In this document: positions 7,937-14,312 of the stretch, piece after piece
Numbering within the stretch: the stretch's first letter is position 1
Layout of the letters: every line of letters starts with the position of its first letter
DNA from: an uncultured Lachnospiraceae bacterium
GTDB lineage: Bacteria > Bacillota > Clostridia > Lachnospirales > Lachnospiraceae
Length of the DNA stretch: 14,955 nucleotides
Assembly (NCBI GenBank): GCA_958405355.1
Contig: CATYEA010000022.1
Span: forward strand, 1 to 14,955
Direction of reading: 5' to 3'
Position numbers and translations under genes: made by a program
Notes under the pieces: generated by a model
What the model saw: the letters and a program-made list of their open reading frames with translations, nothing else
Databases searched by the model: none
Told to the model about the DNA's origin: nothing

Positions 7937-8841
7937 TGACATTACAGCAATTACATCAGGTAATTACTATTGCAGACAGCGGTTCCATGAATGAGGCGGC
8001 AAAAAAGCTGTTCATATCCCAGCCGAGCCTTTCAGCGACAGTGAAAGAGCTGGAGCAGGAAATCGGGTTTAATCTGTTTGTGCGTTCCAATCGGGGAATT
8101 ATCATTACACCTGAGGGCGAGGAGTTTTTGGGCTATGCCCGTCAGGTGGCTGAGCAGTACCGTCTGTTGGAGAATCGATATATTGAAAAAAAATCGAAAA
8201 AGAAATTCAGCGTTTCCATGCAGCACTATTCCTTTGCAGTGAAGGCGTTTGTGGAGATGGTCAAGGAAATCGGAATGGATGAATATGAATTTGCCGTCCA
8301 CGAAACCCGGACCTGGGAAGTGATTGAAAATGTTAAGTTTTTTAAGAGCGAACTGGGCGTGCTTTATCTGAATGATTATAATGAGCAGGTAATGCGGAAG
8401 ATTTTTAAGGAAAATGGTCTGGAATTTGTGGAGCTTTTTCAGTGTGAAACCTATGTTTATCTGTGGGGCGGACACCCGCTGGCAAACCAAGCTCAGATAT
8501 CCATGGAGGAATTGCAGGATTATCCTTGTCTGGCTTTTGATCAGGGGAAAAACGGTGCATTTTACTTTGCGGAGGAAATGAAGAGTACCTATGACTACAA
8601 GCAGATCATCCATGCCAATGACCGGGCAACCCTTTTAAATTTGATGGTCGGGCTGAATGCCTATACCCTTTGCTCCGGCATCATTTGTGAAGAATTAAAT
8701 GGTTCGGATTATAAAGCGGTACCGTTAGTGGAAACGGAGAAAATGCGGATCGGTTATATTAAGCGGAAAGGCTCAAATATCAGTCCCATCGGCGAGGTTT
8801 ATATTCGGGAATTGGAAGCATATCGGGAACGGTTGTTATAG
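7936..8841 (+). CDS. LysR-family transcriptional regulator (candidate methionine-uptake regulator)
   Basis: 301 residues, normal LysR length. Residues 1-60 are the winged helix-turn-helix (DSGSMNEAAKKLFISQPSLS, then VKELEQEIGFNLFVR), followed by a linker helix and the effector-binding domain from about residue 90. The ATG overlaps the symporter stop by one base and has no strong ribosome binding site of its own, implying coupling. A 17-bp palindrome resembling the streptococcal MET-box, the site of LysR-type methionine regulators (MtaR/MetR), overlaps its stop codon and lies about 66 bases upstream of the predicted metNIQ start. This is the usual recognition-site position for LysR activators. 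The target is therefore probably metNIQ, although symporter control is also possible. LysR membership is certain; the effector and target are inferred. Confidence 0.92.
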   Translation: MTLQQLHQVITIADSGSMNEAAKKLFISQPSLSATVKELEQEIGFNLFVRSNRGIIITPEGEEFLGYARQVAEQYRLLENRYIEKKSKKKFSVSMQHYSFAVKAFVEMVKEIGMDEYEFAVHETRTWEVIENVKFFKSELGVLYLNDYNEQVMRKIFKENGLEFVELFQCETYVYLWGGHPLANQAQISMEELQDYPCLAFDQGKNGAFYFAEEMKSTYDYKQIIHANDRATLLNLMVGLNAYTLCSGIICEELNGSDYKAVPLVETEKMRIGYIKRKGSNISPIGEVYIRELEAYRERLL

Positions 8842-8853
8842 GTTGAACCTATA
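8837..8853 (+). promoter_or_regulatory. MET-box-like operator (perfect 8+1+8 palindrome)
   Basis: TATAGGTT-G-AACCTATA is a perfect palindrome with the LysR T-N11-A pattern. It differs from the published streptococcal MET-box pattern (TATAGTTTnAAACTATA, from memory) by one symmetric pair. Its centre (8845) is about 66 bases before the predicted metN start and it overlaps the lysR stop codon (8839-8841). Confidence 0.65.
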
Positions 8854-8874
8854 GTCTGATATTAATTTTGCATA

Positions 8875-8904
8875 TTAACACTTTTTGTGAAATGCTGATA
8901 TAAT
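8875..8904 (+). promoter_or_regulatory. Promoter of the metNIQ operon
   Basis: TTAACA (8875-8880, 5 of 6 to consensus), an 18-base spacer, then TATAAT (8899-8904, perfect), preceded by TGA as an extended -10. The predicted start is near 8911. The MET-box-like palindrome sits just upstream at the position typical for LysR activation. Confidence 0.75.
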
Positions 8905-8915
8905 GAGAACATGCT

Positions 8916-8950
8916 AAAAAACAGGTGAAGTAATCTGGCACCTGTTTTTT
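8916..8950 (+). terminator. Terminator-like hairpin between lysR and metN
   Basis: AAAAAACAGGTG (8916-8927) pairs perfectly with CACCTGTTTTTT (8939-8950), loop of 11 bases; the T6 tract is part of the 3' arm. It would end the symporter-lysR transcript, and the A-tract makes it work in both directions. It also lies 5 bases after the predicted metN transcription start, so it may act as an attenuator or 5' protective stem for metNIQ mRNA. Confidence 0.75.
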
Positions 8951-8951
8951 A

Positions 8952-8972
8952 ATTACTATATATCATAGTAAT
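8952..8972 (+). promoter_or_regulatory. Inverted repeat in the metN leader
   Basis: ATTACTAT (8952-8959) and ATAGTAAT (8965-8972) are perfect inverted arms around ATATC. The left arm's ATTACT can also pair with AGTAAT (8929-8934) in the loop of the preceding terminator hairpin, so two folds are possible. It could be a second operator or an RNA switch element; the sequence alone does not decide. Confidence 0.45.
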
Positions 8973-9007
8973 CATATGGGATTAATGTGATAAAAAGGAG
9001 ATTCAAG

Positions 9008-10042
9008 ATGATTCGATTTGAAAATGTAAGCAAAACCTTTGTTTCCGGAGGACGGACCGTCGAAGCAGTAAAAAATGTAGATCTGGAAATTGGGAAAGGG
9101 AAGGTTTATGGAATTATCGGATTTTCCGGAGCAGGGAAATCCACATTGGTCCGATGTATTAATCTTTTGGAACGGCCTACCGAGGGAAAGGTGTATGTGG
9201 ATGATGTGGAGCTGACAAGGCTGTCTGAAGCAGAACTGAGAAAACAGCGTAAAAATATCGGAATGATTTTTCAGCAGTTTAATTTATTTAAGTCCCGGAC
9301 CGTTTATGAAAATGTGGCATTTCCGCTGAGGAAAAGCAGTCTCACCAAAGCAGAGAAGGAAGAAAAGATTCATCAGCTTTTGGAATTGGTGGGATTGACA
9401 GAGTATAAAAAAGCCTATCCATCCCAGCTTTCCGGCGGACAGAAGCAGAGAGTGGCCATAGCGCGGGCACTGGCCAATGACCCGAAGGTGCTGCTCAGTG
9501 ATGAGTCCACCAGTGCGTTGGACCCGCAGACGACCAAATCTATTTTAAAACTGTTAAAGAAAGTCAATGAGGAAATGGGAATCACGATTGTCATTATTAC
9601 TCACGAAATGCAGGTGGTCAAAGATATATGCGACGAGGTCGCTGTTATGGAAGATGGCCGGGTCGTGGAGCAGGGCGGTGTATTTGAGGTGTTCGCATCG
9701 CCGAAACAGCCGATCACGAAGAATTTTGTGGACAGTACATCGAATCTGTCAAGGATATATGAATTGGTGGAGGAGAAACATCCGCTGACAGTGTTGAAAA
9801 AGGGGCAGTGCATTTTAAGGCTTAGGTATTTAAAACAGGATGCTTCGGAGGCATTGGTATCCTACATATCCAGAAAATATGATTTAGACATGAATATTAT
9901 TTTCGGCAATATTGAACTGATCGATGAAAATCCCATCGGTGGATTGGTGGCCATTGTCAGCGGTGAGAAAGCGTCCGTTGAGAAAGCCATTATGTATCTT
10001 GAAAATAAACAGATTGGAGTGGAGGTGATCTTAGATGCTTGA
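9008..10042 (+). CDS. metN: Methionine ABC transporter ATP-binding protein MetN
   Basis: 344 residues. The ATG at 9008 is 7 bases after AAGGAG (8995-9000); the GTG at 8987 lies before that site and is rejected. The ATPase powers D/L-methionine import by MetNIQ at the inner face of the membrane. Seen: Walker A GFSGAGKS (38-45), Q-loop FQQFNLF (88-94), signature LSGGQKQR (141-148), Walker B VLLSDE (161-166) followed by STSALDP, and the switch His199 (ITHE). Residues about 266-342 form the C-terminal NIL domain (CILRLRYL ... NIELIDENPIGGLVAIVSG), which in MetN proteins binds methionine on the cytoplasmic side and shuts the transporter off (trans-inhibition). The NIL domain is what separates MetN from other amino-acid ATPases. 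It overlaps metI by 8 bases. Confidence 0.95.
   Translation: MIRFENVSKTFVSGGRTVEAVKNVDLEIGKGKVYGIIGFSGAGKSTLVRCINLLERPTEGKVYVDDVELTRLSEAELRKQRKNIGMIFQQFNLFKSRTVYENVAFPLRKSSLTKAEKEEKIHQLLELVGLTEYKKAYPSQLSGGQKQRVAIARALANDPKVLLSDESTSALDPQTTKSILKLLKKVNEEMGITIVIITHEMQVVKDICDEVAVMEDGRVVEQGGVFEVFASPKQPITKNFVDSTSNLSRIYELVEEKHPLTVLKKGQCILRLRYLKQDASEALVSYISRKYDLDMNIIFGNIELIDENPIGGLVAIVSGEKASVEKAIMYLENKQIGVEVILDA
10021..10030 (+). promoter_or_regulatory. Full-length Shine-Dalgarno for metI
   Basis: GGAGGTGATC is complementary over ten bases to the 3' end of bacterial 16S rRNA, lies inside the end of metN and places the core GGAGG 9 bases before the metI ATG (10035). It fixes the metI start and suggests strong translation of the permease. 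Confidence 0.75.
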
Positions 10043-10715
10043 ATTTCTTGGGAAGATCATACCAAATATACTCGATAAGCCGGATGCTTTGGCAGAAAGT
10101 ATTCAAGAAACTCTGATAATGACCCTGTGGTCCGGCGTTTTGATCTTTGTCTTGGGAATGGCTTTCGGAATTATTTTAACAGTAACAAAACATGGCGGAA
10201 TTTGTGAGAATAGAGGTATTTTCCAGATATTGGATAAATGTATTAATTTTTTTCGCTCCATTCCGTTTATTATTCTTCTGACGGGACTGATGCCTTTGAG
10301 CCGTTTTATTATGGGGACGGCTATTGGGGTGCCGGGAGCTATTGTTCCTCTTGTATTTGGAGCGACACCTTTTTTTACACGTCAGATTGAAAATGCCTTT
10401 GCCGAGGTGGACCCGGGGCTGATTGAAGCGGCCCAGGCCATGGGCTGTTCCACACCGGAGATGGTATTTCAGGTTTATATTAAAGAAAGTCTTCCCGGTA
10501 TTGCCAGGGGAACGACGATTACGATTATTAGTCTGCTTGGCCTGGTAGCCATGGCCGGCGCTGTCGGAGCCGGAGGTCTTGGTGATTTTGCCATCCGTTA
10601 TGGTCACGACAGGAATCAGGTAGATGTCACTTATGTGACGGTTATCATTCTCGTTATCTTTGTTTCGGTGATTCAGTACATCGGAACATTTATAGAAAAG
10701 AAAAATATACATTGA
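10035..10715 (+). CDS. metI: Methionine ABC transporter permease MetI
   Basis: 226 residues, usual for MetI (about 217-230), with five predicted membrane helices (around 28-50, 68-92, 97-112, 160-183 and 200-222). The cytoplasmic EAA loop that docks onto MetN is at 131-156 (EAAQAMGCSTPEM ... PGIARG). FRSIPFIILLTGLMP (73-87) and LLGLVAMAGAVGAGGLGDFA (167-186) are typical of methionine permeases. The start overlaps metN by 8 bases and is set by the complete Shine-Dalgarno at 10021-10030. It forms the membrane channel of the importer with MetN and MetQ. Confidence 0.95.
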   Translation: MLEFLGKIIPNILDKPDALAESIQETLIMTLWSGVLIFVLGMAFGIILTVTKHGGICENRGIFQILDKCINFFRSIPFIILLTGLMPLSRFIMGTAIGVPGAIVPLVFGATPFFTRQIENAFAEVDPGLIEAAQAMGCSTPEMVFQVYIKESLPGIARGTTITIISLLGLVAMAGAVGAGGLGDFAIRYGHDRNQVDVTYVTVIILVIFVSVIQYIGTFIEKKNIH

Positions 10716-10739
10716 TGGAATTAAGAGGAGGAAATGAAC

Positions 10740-11621
10740 ATGAAAAAGAATATTTTACGCATTTGCGCATTAACAGCAGCATTGGTATTAGGTCTGGCGG
10801 CCTGCGGCAGCTCAGGCAACACGCAGACCACAGCGGCAGACACAGAGTCCGCTGTATCTGAAGAAGGGGGCGAGACCGCAGCGGTTCAGGAAGAAGTGAC
10901 TGTCAGAGTCGGTCTGACCGGGGCCATTTATGAAGAAATATGGAATCCGATTGCGGAAGAATTAAAGGATGAGGGCATCAATATTGAACTTGTTCAGTTC
11001 TCTGATTTTTCATTGCCAAATGCAGCATTGGACAGCGGAGATATCGAAATGAACGCTTTCCAGCATCATGCTTATTTTAACAATGAAGTTGAGACACAGG
11101 GATATGATATCAGCGCTATCGGCGATACCTTTGTTATTGCCATGAATCTGTATTCGGATAAAATCAGTGATGTTTCTGAATTAAAAGACGGCGATACCAT
11201 TGCCATTCCGGGTGATGCCTCCAATGGCGGCCGTGCGTTAAAGCTTTTGGAATCGGCAGGTATCATTAAATTAAAAGATGATGCAGGAGCAAATCCGGAA
11301 GTTTCCGATATTGAAACTTATAATGTTCAGGTTGAATTTGTTGAGGCAGATGCTTCCAATATTTATTCTATGCTGCCGGATGTCACAGCGGCGGTCATCA
11401 ATGGAAACTACGCACTGGATTGTGGCCTGGATCCACAGGAAGACGGCATTTTCTTTGAAAAGGATTATGATGATGACAGCTATTTCTGCCTGATCGCAGT
11501 ACGCAGTGAAGATAAAGATAATCCGGTATATAAGAGAATTGTCGAGGCATTCCAGTCTGAATCGACAAAACAGATTTTCCAGGATGTATTTAAAGGATTT
11601 TTTGTACCGGCATGGGAGTGA
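10740..11621 (+). CDS. metQ: Methionine-binding lipoprotein MetQ (NlpA family)
   Basis: 293 residues from the ATG at 10740, which is 8 bases after GAGGAGG (10725-10731); the in-frame ATG at 10734 is only 2 bases away and is less likely. Residues 1-21 are a lipoprotein signal peptide with lipobox LAAC, so Cys22 is lipidated and the protein is tethered outside the membrane. A Thr/Glu-rich linker (25-55) is followed by the NlpA/MetQ fold: VRVGLTGAIYEEIW, NAFQHHAYF, AIPGDASNGGRALKLLESAG and AAVINGNYALDCGLDP, where the family ligand-contacting residues lie. It captures methionine, possibly also D-methionine or oxidised and acylated forms as known for the family, and delivers it to MetNI. The stop is 6 bases before the dehydrogenase start. 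Confidence 0.95.
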   Translation: MKKNILRICALTAALVLGLAACGSSGNTQTTAADTESAVSEEGGETAAVQEEVTVRVGLTGAIYEEIWNPIAEELKDEGINIELVQFSDFSLPNAALDSGDIEMNAFQHHAYFNNEVETQGYDISAIGDTFVIAMNLYSDKISDVSELKDGDTIAIPGDASNGGRALKLLESAGIIKLKDDAGANPEVSDIETYNVQVEFVEADASNIYSMLPDVTAAVINGNYALDCGLDPQEDGIFFEKDYDDDSYFCLIAVRSEDKDNPVYKRIVEAFQSESTKQIFQDVFKGFFVPAWE

Positions 11622-11627
11622 TAAGAA

Positions 11628-12992
11628 ATGACATCAATTCATGACATTATTAAAGACAGGGAACGGTGTATTACCGAAAATATTGACGAAAAATATCAGA
11701 GTGACGTTCTCGGACGCTTGAAAGGCTGTGCGGATACGGTGGTCTTCCCCGTATCCACCGAGGAAGTCAGCCAGATTATGAAATACGCCTGGGAAAATGA
11801 AATCCCGGTGACGCCGAGGGGCGCAGGAACCAATCTGGTCGGCTCCACAGTGCCGCAGAGAGGAGGTATTGTTTTAGATGTATCTCTCATGAATCATATT
11901 CTGGAGCTCGACGAGGATACCATGACTGCGGTGGTAGAACCGGGAATATTTCTGGAAGATTTTCAGAAATATGTGGAAGAGCGAGGATTGTTTTATCCGC
12001 CGGACCCAGGCGAAAAACAGTCTTCTATTGGAGGAAATATCAGTACCAATGCCGGCGGTATGCGGGCTGTAAAATACGGTGTGACCCGGGATTATGTGCG
12101 GGGACTGGAGCTGGTTTTAGCCAATGGAGATGTAATTACCGTGGGCAGCAAAAATGTAAAGGATGCCAGTGGTCTGTCTCTGAAAAACCTGATTGTCGGT
12201 TCGGAAGGAACATTGGCGGTCATCACAAAATGTATTTTGAAACTGATTCCGAAGCCGCAGACGTCTCTGAGTGTTTTGGTGCCTTATCCGGACATTAAAA
12301 CGGGAACATCCAGTGTTCTGGCCTTGTTAAAGGGCAATGTGGGACCGACGGCTGTGGAATTTGTGGAGCGCGGCGTGGCGAAGCTCGGTGAGGATTTTAC
12401 TGGAACTTCCTTCCCGTGTCCGGAAGCCGGGGCCTATATTATACTCACCTTCGATGGAGAGCCGGAAGAGGTGGATTTACATATTGAAAAAGCAAGAAAG
12501 CTTGCGCTGGAAAACGGCGCCATGGAATTTATTGTACTGGATGATCCGGAGGAATCGGCTCGAATCTGGAAAATGAGGGGCTCCCTTGTGAAAGCGGTGG
12601 AAGCTGTTTCTGAGCAGGAGCCGGTGGATCTGGTCGTTCCGATCAGCAAGGTGGATGCTTTTATTCAGTTTGTCGGTGAACAGGAGAAGAAGAGCGGCAT
12701 GCAGCTCATTCGCTTTGGACATGCAGGCGACGGAAATGTTCATCTGTGCGTTGTCCGGGGTGACCGGGATGATGAAACCTGGGAAAGGGAACTTCATGAT
12801 AATATGGTGGCTCTGTACCATCATGCCTATGTTCTGGGCGGTCTGACCTCCGGGGAACATGGCATTGGCTTGAGTAAACGTCCTTACTTCCTTGAGGAAA
12901 CTCCGGAGTTGGTTTTGAAGACCATGCGTCAGGTGAAGTTTTCTCTGGATGAAAAGGGAATTCTGAATAATCACAAGTCTTATCTGGCATAA
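11628..12992 (+). CDS. FAD-linked 2-hydroxyacid dehydrogenase (GlcD / D-lactate dehydrogenase family)
   Basis: 454 residues; GGGAGTGA (11614-11621) overlaps the metQ stop and serves as ribosome binding site. The FAD-binding PCMH domain (about 33-212) has PRGAGTNLVG (63-72), PPDPG (124-128), GGNISTNAGG (135-144) and VGSEGTLAVIT (190-200). The C-terminal FAD-oxidase domain has RFGHAGDGNVH (362-372) and SGEHGIG (408-414), which hold the substrate-handling histidines. Family members oxidise D-lactate, glycolate or longer 2-hydroxyacids to 2-oxoacids, passing electrons to a quinone or electron-transfer flavoprotein; no etf genes are in the window. Position inside a methionine uptake operon, before a methionine-type aminotransferase, suggests a methionine-derived hydroxyacid such as 2-hydroxy-4-methylthiobutanoate. 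This is inference; a plain D-lactate dehydrogenase is the alternative. Confidence 0.88.
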   Translation: MTSIHDIIKDRERCITENIDEKYQSDVLGRLKGCADTVVFPVSTEEVSQIMKYAWENEIPVTPRGAGTNLVGSTVPQRGGIVLDVSLMNHILELDEDTMTAVVEPGIFLEDFQKYVEERGLFYPPDPGEKQSSIGGNISTNAGGMRAVKYGVTRDYVRGLELVLANGDVITVGSKNVKDASGLSLKNLIVGSEGTLAVITKCILKLIPKPQTSLSVLVPYPDIKTGTSSVLALLKGNVGPTAVEFVERGVAKLGEDFTGTSFPCPEAGAYIILTFDGEPEEVDLHIEKARKLALENGAMEFIVLDDPEESARIWKMRGSLVKAVEAVSEQEPVDLVVPISKVDAFIQFVGEQEKKSGMQLIRFGHAGDGNVHLCVVRGDRDDETWERELHDNMVALYHHAYVLGGLTSGEHGIGLSKRPYFLEETPELVLKTMRQVKFSLDEKGILNNHKSYLA

Positions 12993-13018
12993 GAACATGA
13001 AAAGGTTGGCATTTAAGT

Positions 13019-14185
13019 ATGAAGACATTGAGTAAGCGGACAGCAAATTTTACAGATTCGGTCATCCGACGGATGACCCGGATTTCAAATAAATATGGTG
13101 CGGTAAATTTATCTCAGGGATTTCCTGATTTTGAACCGCCGAAGGAGATTACGGACCGGTTGGCCGAGGTGGCCGGCCAGGGGCCTCACCAATATGCGCT
13201 GACCTGGGGCGCACAAAATTTCAGAGAGGCTCTGGCGAGAAAAATTGCCCATTTTTCGGGGATGCAGGTAGACCCGGATAAGGAGATTGTAGTCACCTGC
13301 GGCAGTACAGAAGCCATGATGGCAGCCATGATGGCGGTGGCAGATCCGGGGGATAAAGTTGTTATTTTTTCTCCTTTCTACGAAAATTATGGTGCAGATA
13401 CGATTCTTTCAGGTGCAGAACCGATTTATGTCCCACTGAAACCGCCGGAATTTACCTTTGATGCGGATGTGCTGGAGAATGCTTTTAAGCGTGGGGCACG
13501 GATTATGATTCTGTGTAATCCATCCAATCCCTGCGGTAAGGTGTTTAGCAAAGCTGAGTTGGAGATTATCGCGGATTTGGCCAAGAAGTATGATGCGTAT
13601 GTGATTACGGATGAAGTTTATGAACACATTATTTACGAACCAAATCAGCATACTTACCTGGCGGCTTTGCCGGGGATGAGGGAACGGACTATTGTCTGTA
13701 ATTCTCTTTCAAAAACTTATTCAATCACCGGCTGGCGTTTAGGCTATGTTGCTGCTCCGCCGGAGATTACGGAGAGAGTAAAAAAAGTCCATGATTTCCT
13801 GACGGTGGGAGCGGCGGCACCTTTGATGGAAGCAGCAGTTGTCGGTCTCAATTTTGGAGATAATTATTATAAAGAGGTTCAGGCTCATTATACCCACATG
13901 AAAAATCTTTTTGTGGGCGGACTTAAAAATCTGGGTTTTACCTTTACAGAACCCCAGGGAGCCTATTATGTGCTGATGGATGTGTCCGAATTCGGGGTAA
14001 AGGATGATGTTCAATTCTGTGAATGGCTGGCCAGAGAGGTTGGCGTTGGCGCCGTACCCGGCTCCAGCTTTTTTAAAGAGGATGTGAATCATCTTATAAG
14101 ATTCCATTTTGCAAAACAGGACGAAACTCTTAATAAGGCGTTAGATAATCTGTCCACATTACGGGCCAAAGCAGCCAGACGATGA
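13019..14185 (+). CDS. PLP aminotransferase class I/II, methionine/kynurenine-aminotransferase-like (YbdL clade)
   Basis: 388 residues, fold type I. NLSQGFPDF (30-38) and HQYALTWG (57-64) are typical of the clade with E. coli YbdL (methionine-preferring) and kynurenine/glutamine transaminases rather than ordinary aspartate aminotransferase. PLP contacts: NPSNPCG (167-173, Asn170), ITDEVYEH (196-203, Asp198 and Tyr201), SLSKTYSITGWRLGY (229-243) with the Schiff-base Lys232 and phosphate-binding Arg240. The reaction is amino acid + 2-oxoacid exchange; methionine with 4-methylthio-2-oxobutanoate is the likely pair given the operon. The start has only a weak, distant ribosome binding site (AAAAGG, 13000-13005, 13 bases away), 26 bases after the dehydrogenase stop. 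It is the last gene of the operon, with a terminator directly behind. Confidence 0.88.
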   Translation: MKTLSKRTANFTDSVIRRMTRISNKYGAVNLSQGFPDFEPPKEITDRLAEVAGQGPHQYALTWGAQNFREALARKIAHFSGMQVDPDKEIVVTCGSTEAMMAAMMAVADPGDKVVIFSPFYENYGADTILSGAEPIYVPLKPPEFTFDADVLENAFKRGARIMILCNPSNPCGKVFSKAELEIIADLAKKYDAYVITDEVYEHIIYEPNQHTYLAALPGMRERTIVCNSLSKTYSITGWRLGYVAAPPEITERVKKVHDFLTVGAAAPLMEAAVVGLNFGDNYYKEVQAHYTHMKNLFVGGLKNLGFTFTEPQGAYYVLMDVSEFGVKDDVQFCEWLAREVGVGAVPGSSFFKEDVNHLIRFHFAKQDETLNKALDNLSTLRAKAARR

Positions 14186-14190
14186 GCGGG

Positions 14191-14230
14191 ATACAGTCAG
14201 ACAATCGGATTGTTTGACTGTATTTTTTTT
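14191..14230 (+). terminator. Intrinsic terminator of the metNIQ operon
   Basis: ATACAGTCAGACAAT (14191-14205) pairs with ATTGTTTGACTGTAT (14209-14223), 15 pairs with one G-T wobble, a 3-base loop, then an unbroken T tract to 14230. It starts 5 bases after the aminotransferase stop. Confidence 0.92.
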
Positions 14231-14259
14231 CGACATTGCAGAATCGGGGCAGTTTCTGC

Positions 14260-14288
14260 TTGTGTTTGGTTTGGGGGTGAAATATAAT
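14260..14288 (+). promoter_or_regulatory. Promoter of the CoA-transferase gene
   Basis: TTGTGT (14260-14265), a 17-base spacer and a perfect TATAAT (14283-14288). The predicted start, near 14295, is followed by AGGGGGT (14299-14305) and the ATG at 14313. Promoter and ribosome binding site look intact. Confidence 0.7.
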
Positions 14289-14312
14289 AATAAATAACAG
14301 GGGGTAGAAGAT

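Noticed and set aside
8987..9007. Upstream GTG start for metN
   Set aside because: It precedes the AAGGAG at 8995-9000; the ATG at 9008 starts the family N terminus (MIRFENVSK).
8842..9007. SAM riboswitch or T-box in front of metN
   Set aside because: No S-box core, no T-box sequence and too little room; the leader holds only the two inverted repeats described.
14238..14259. Inverted repeat GCAGAA/TTCTGC upstream of the CoA-transferase
   Set aside because: Six-base arms only, directly before the promoter; could be an operator but the signal is too weak to call.
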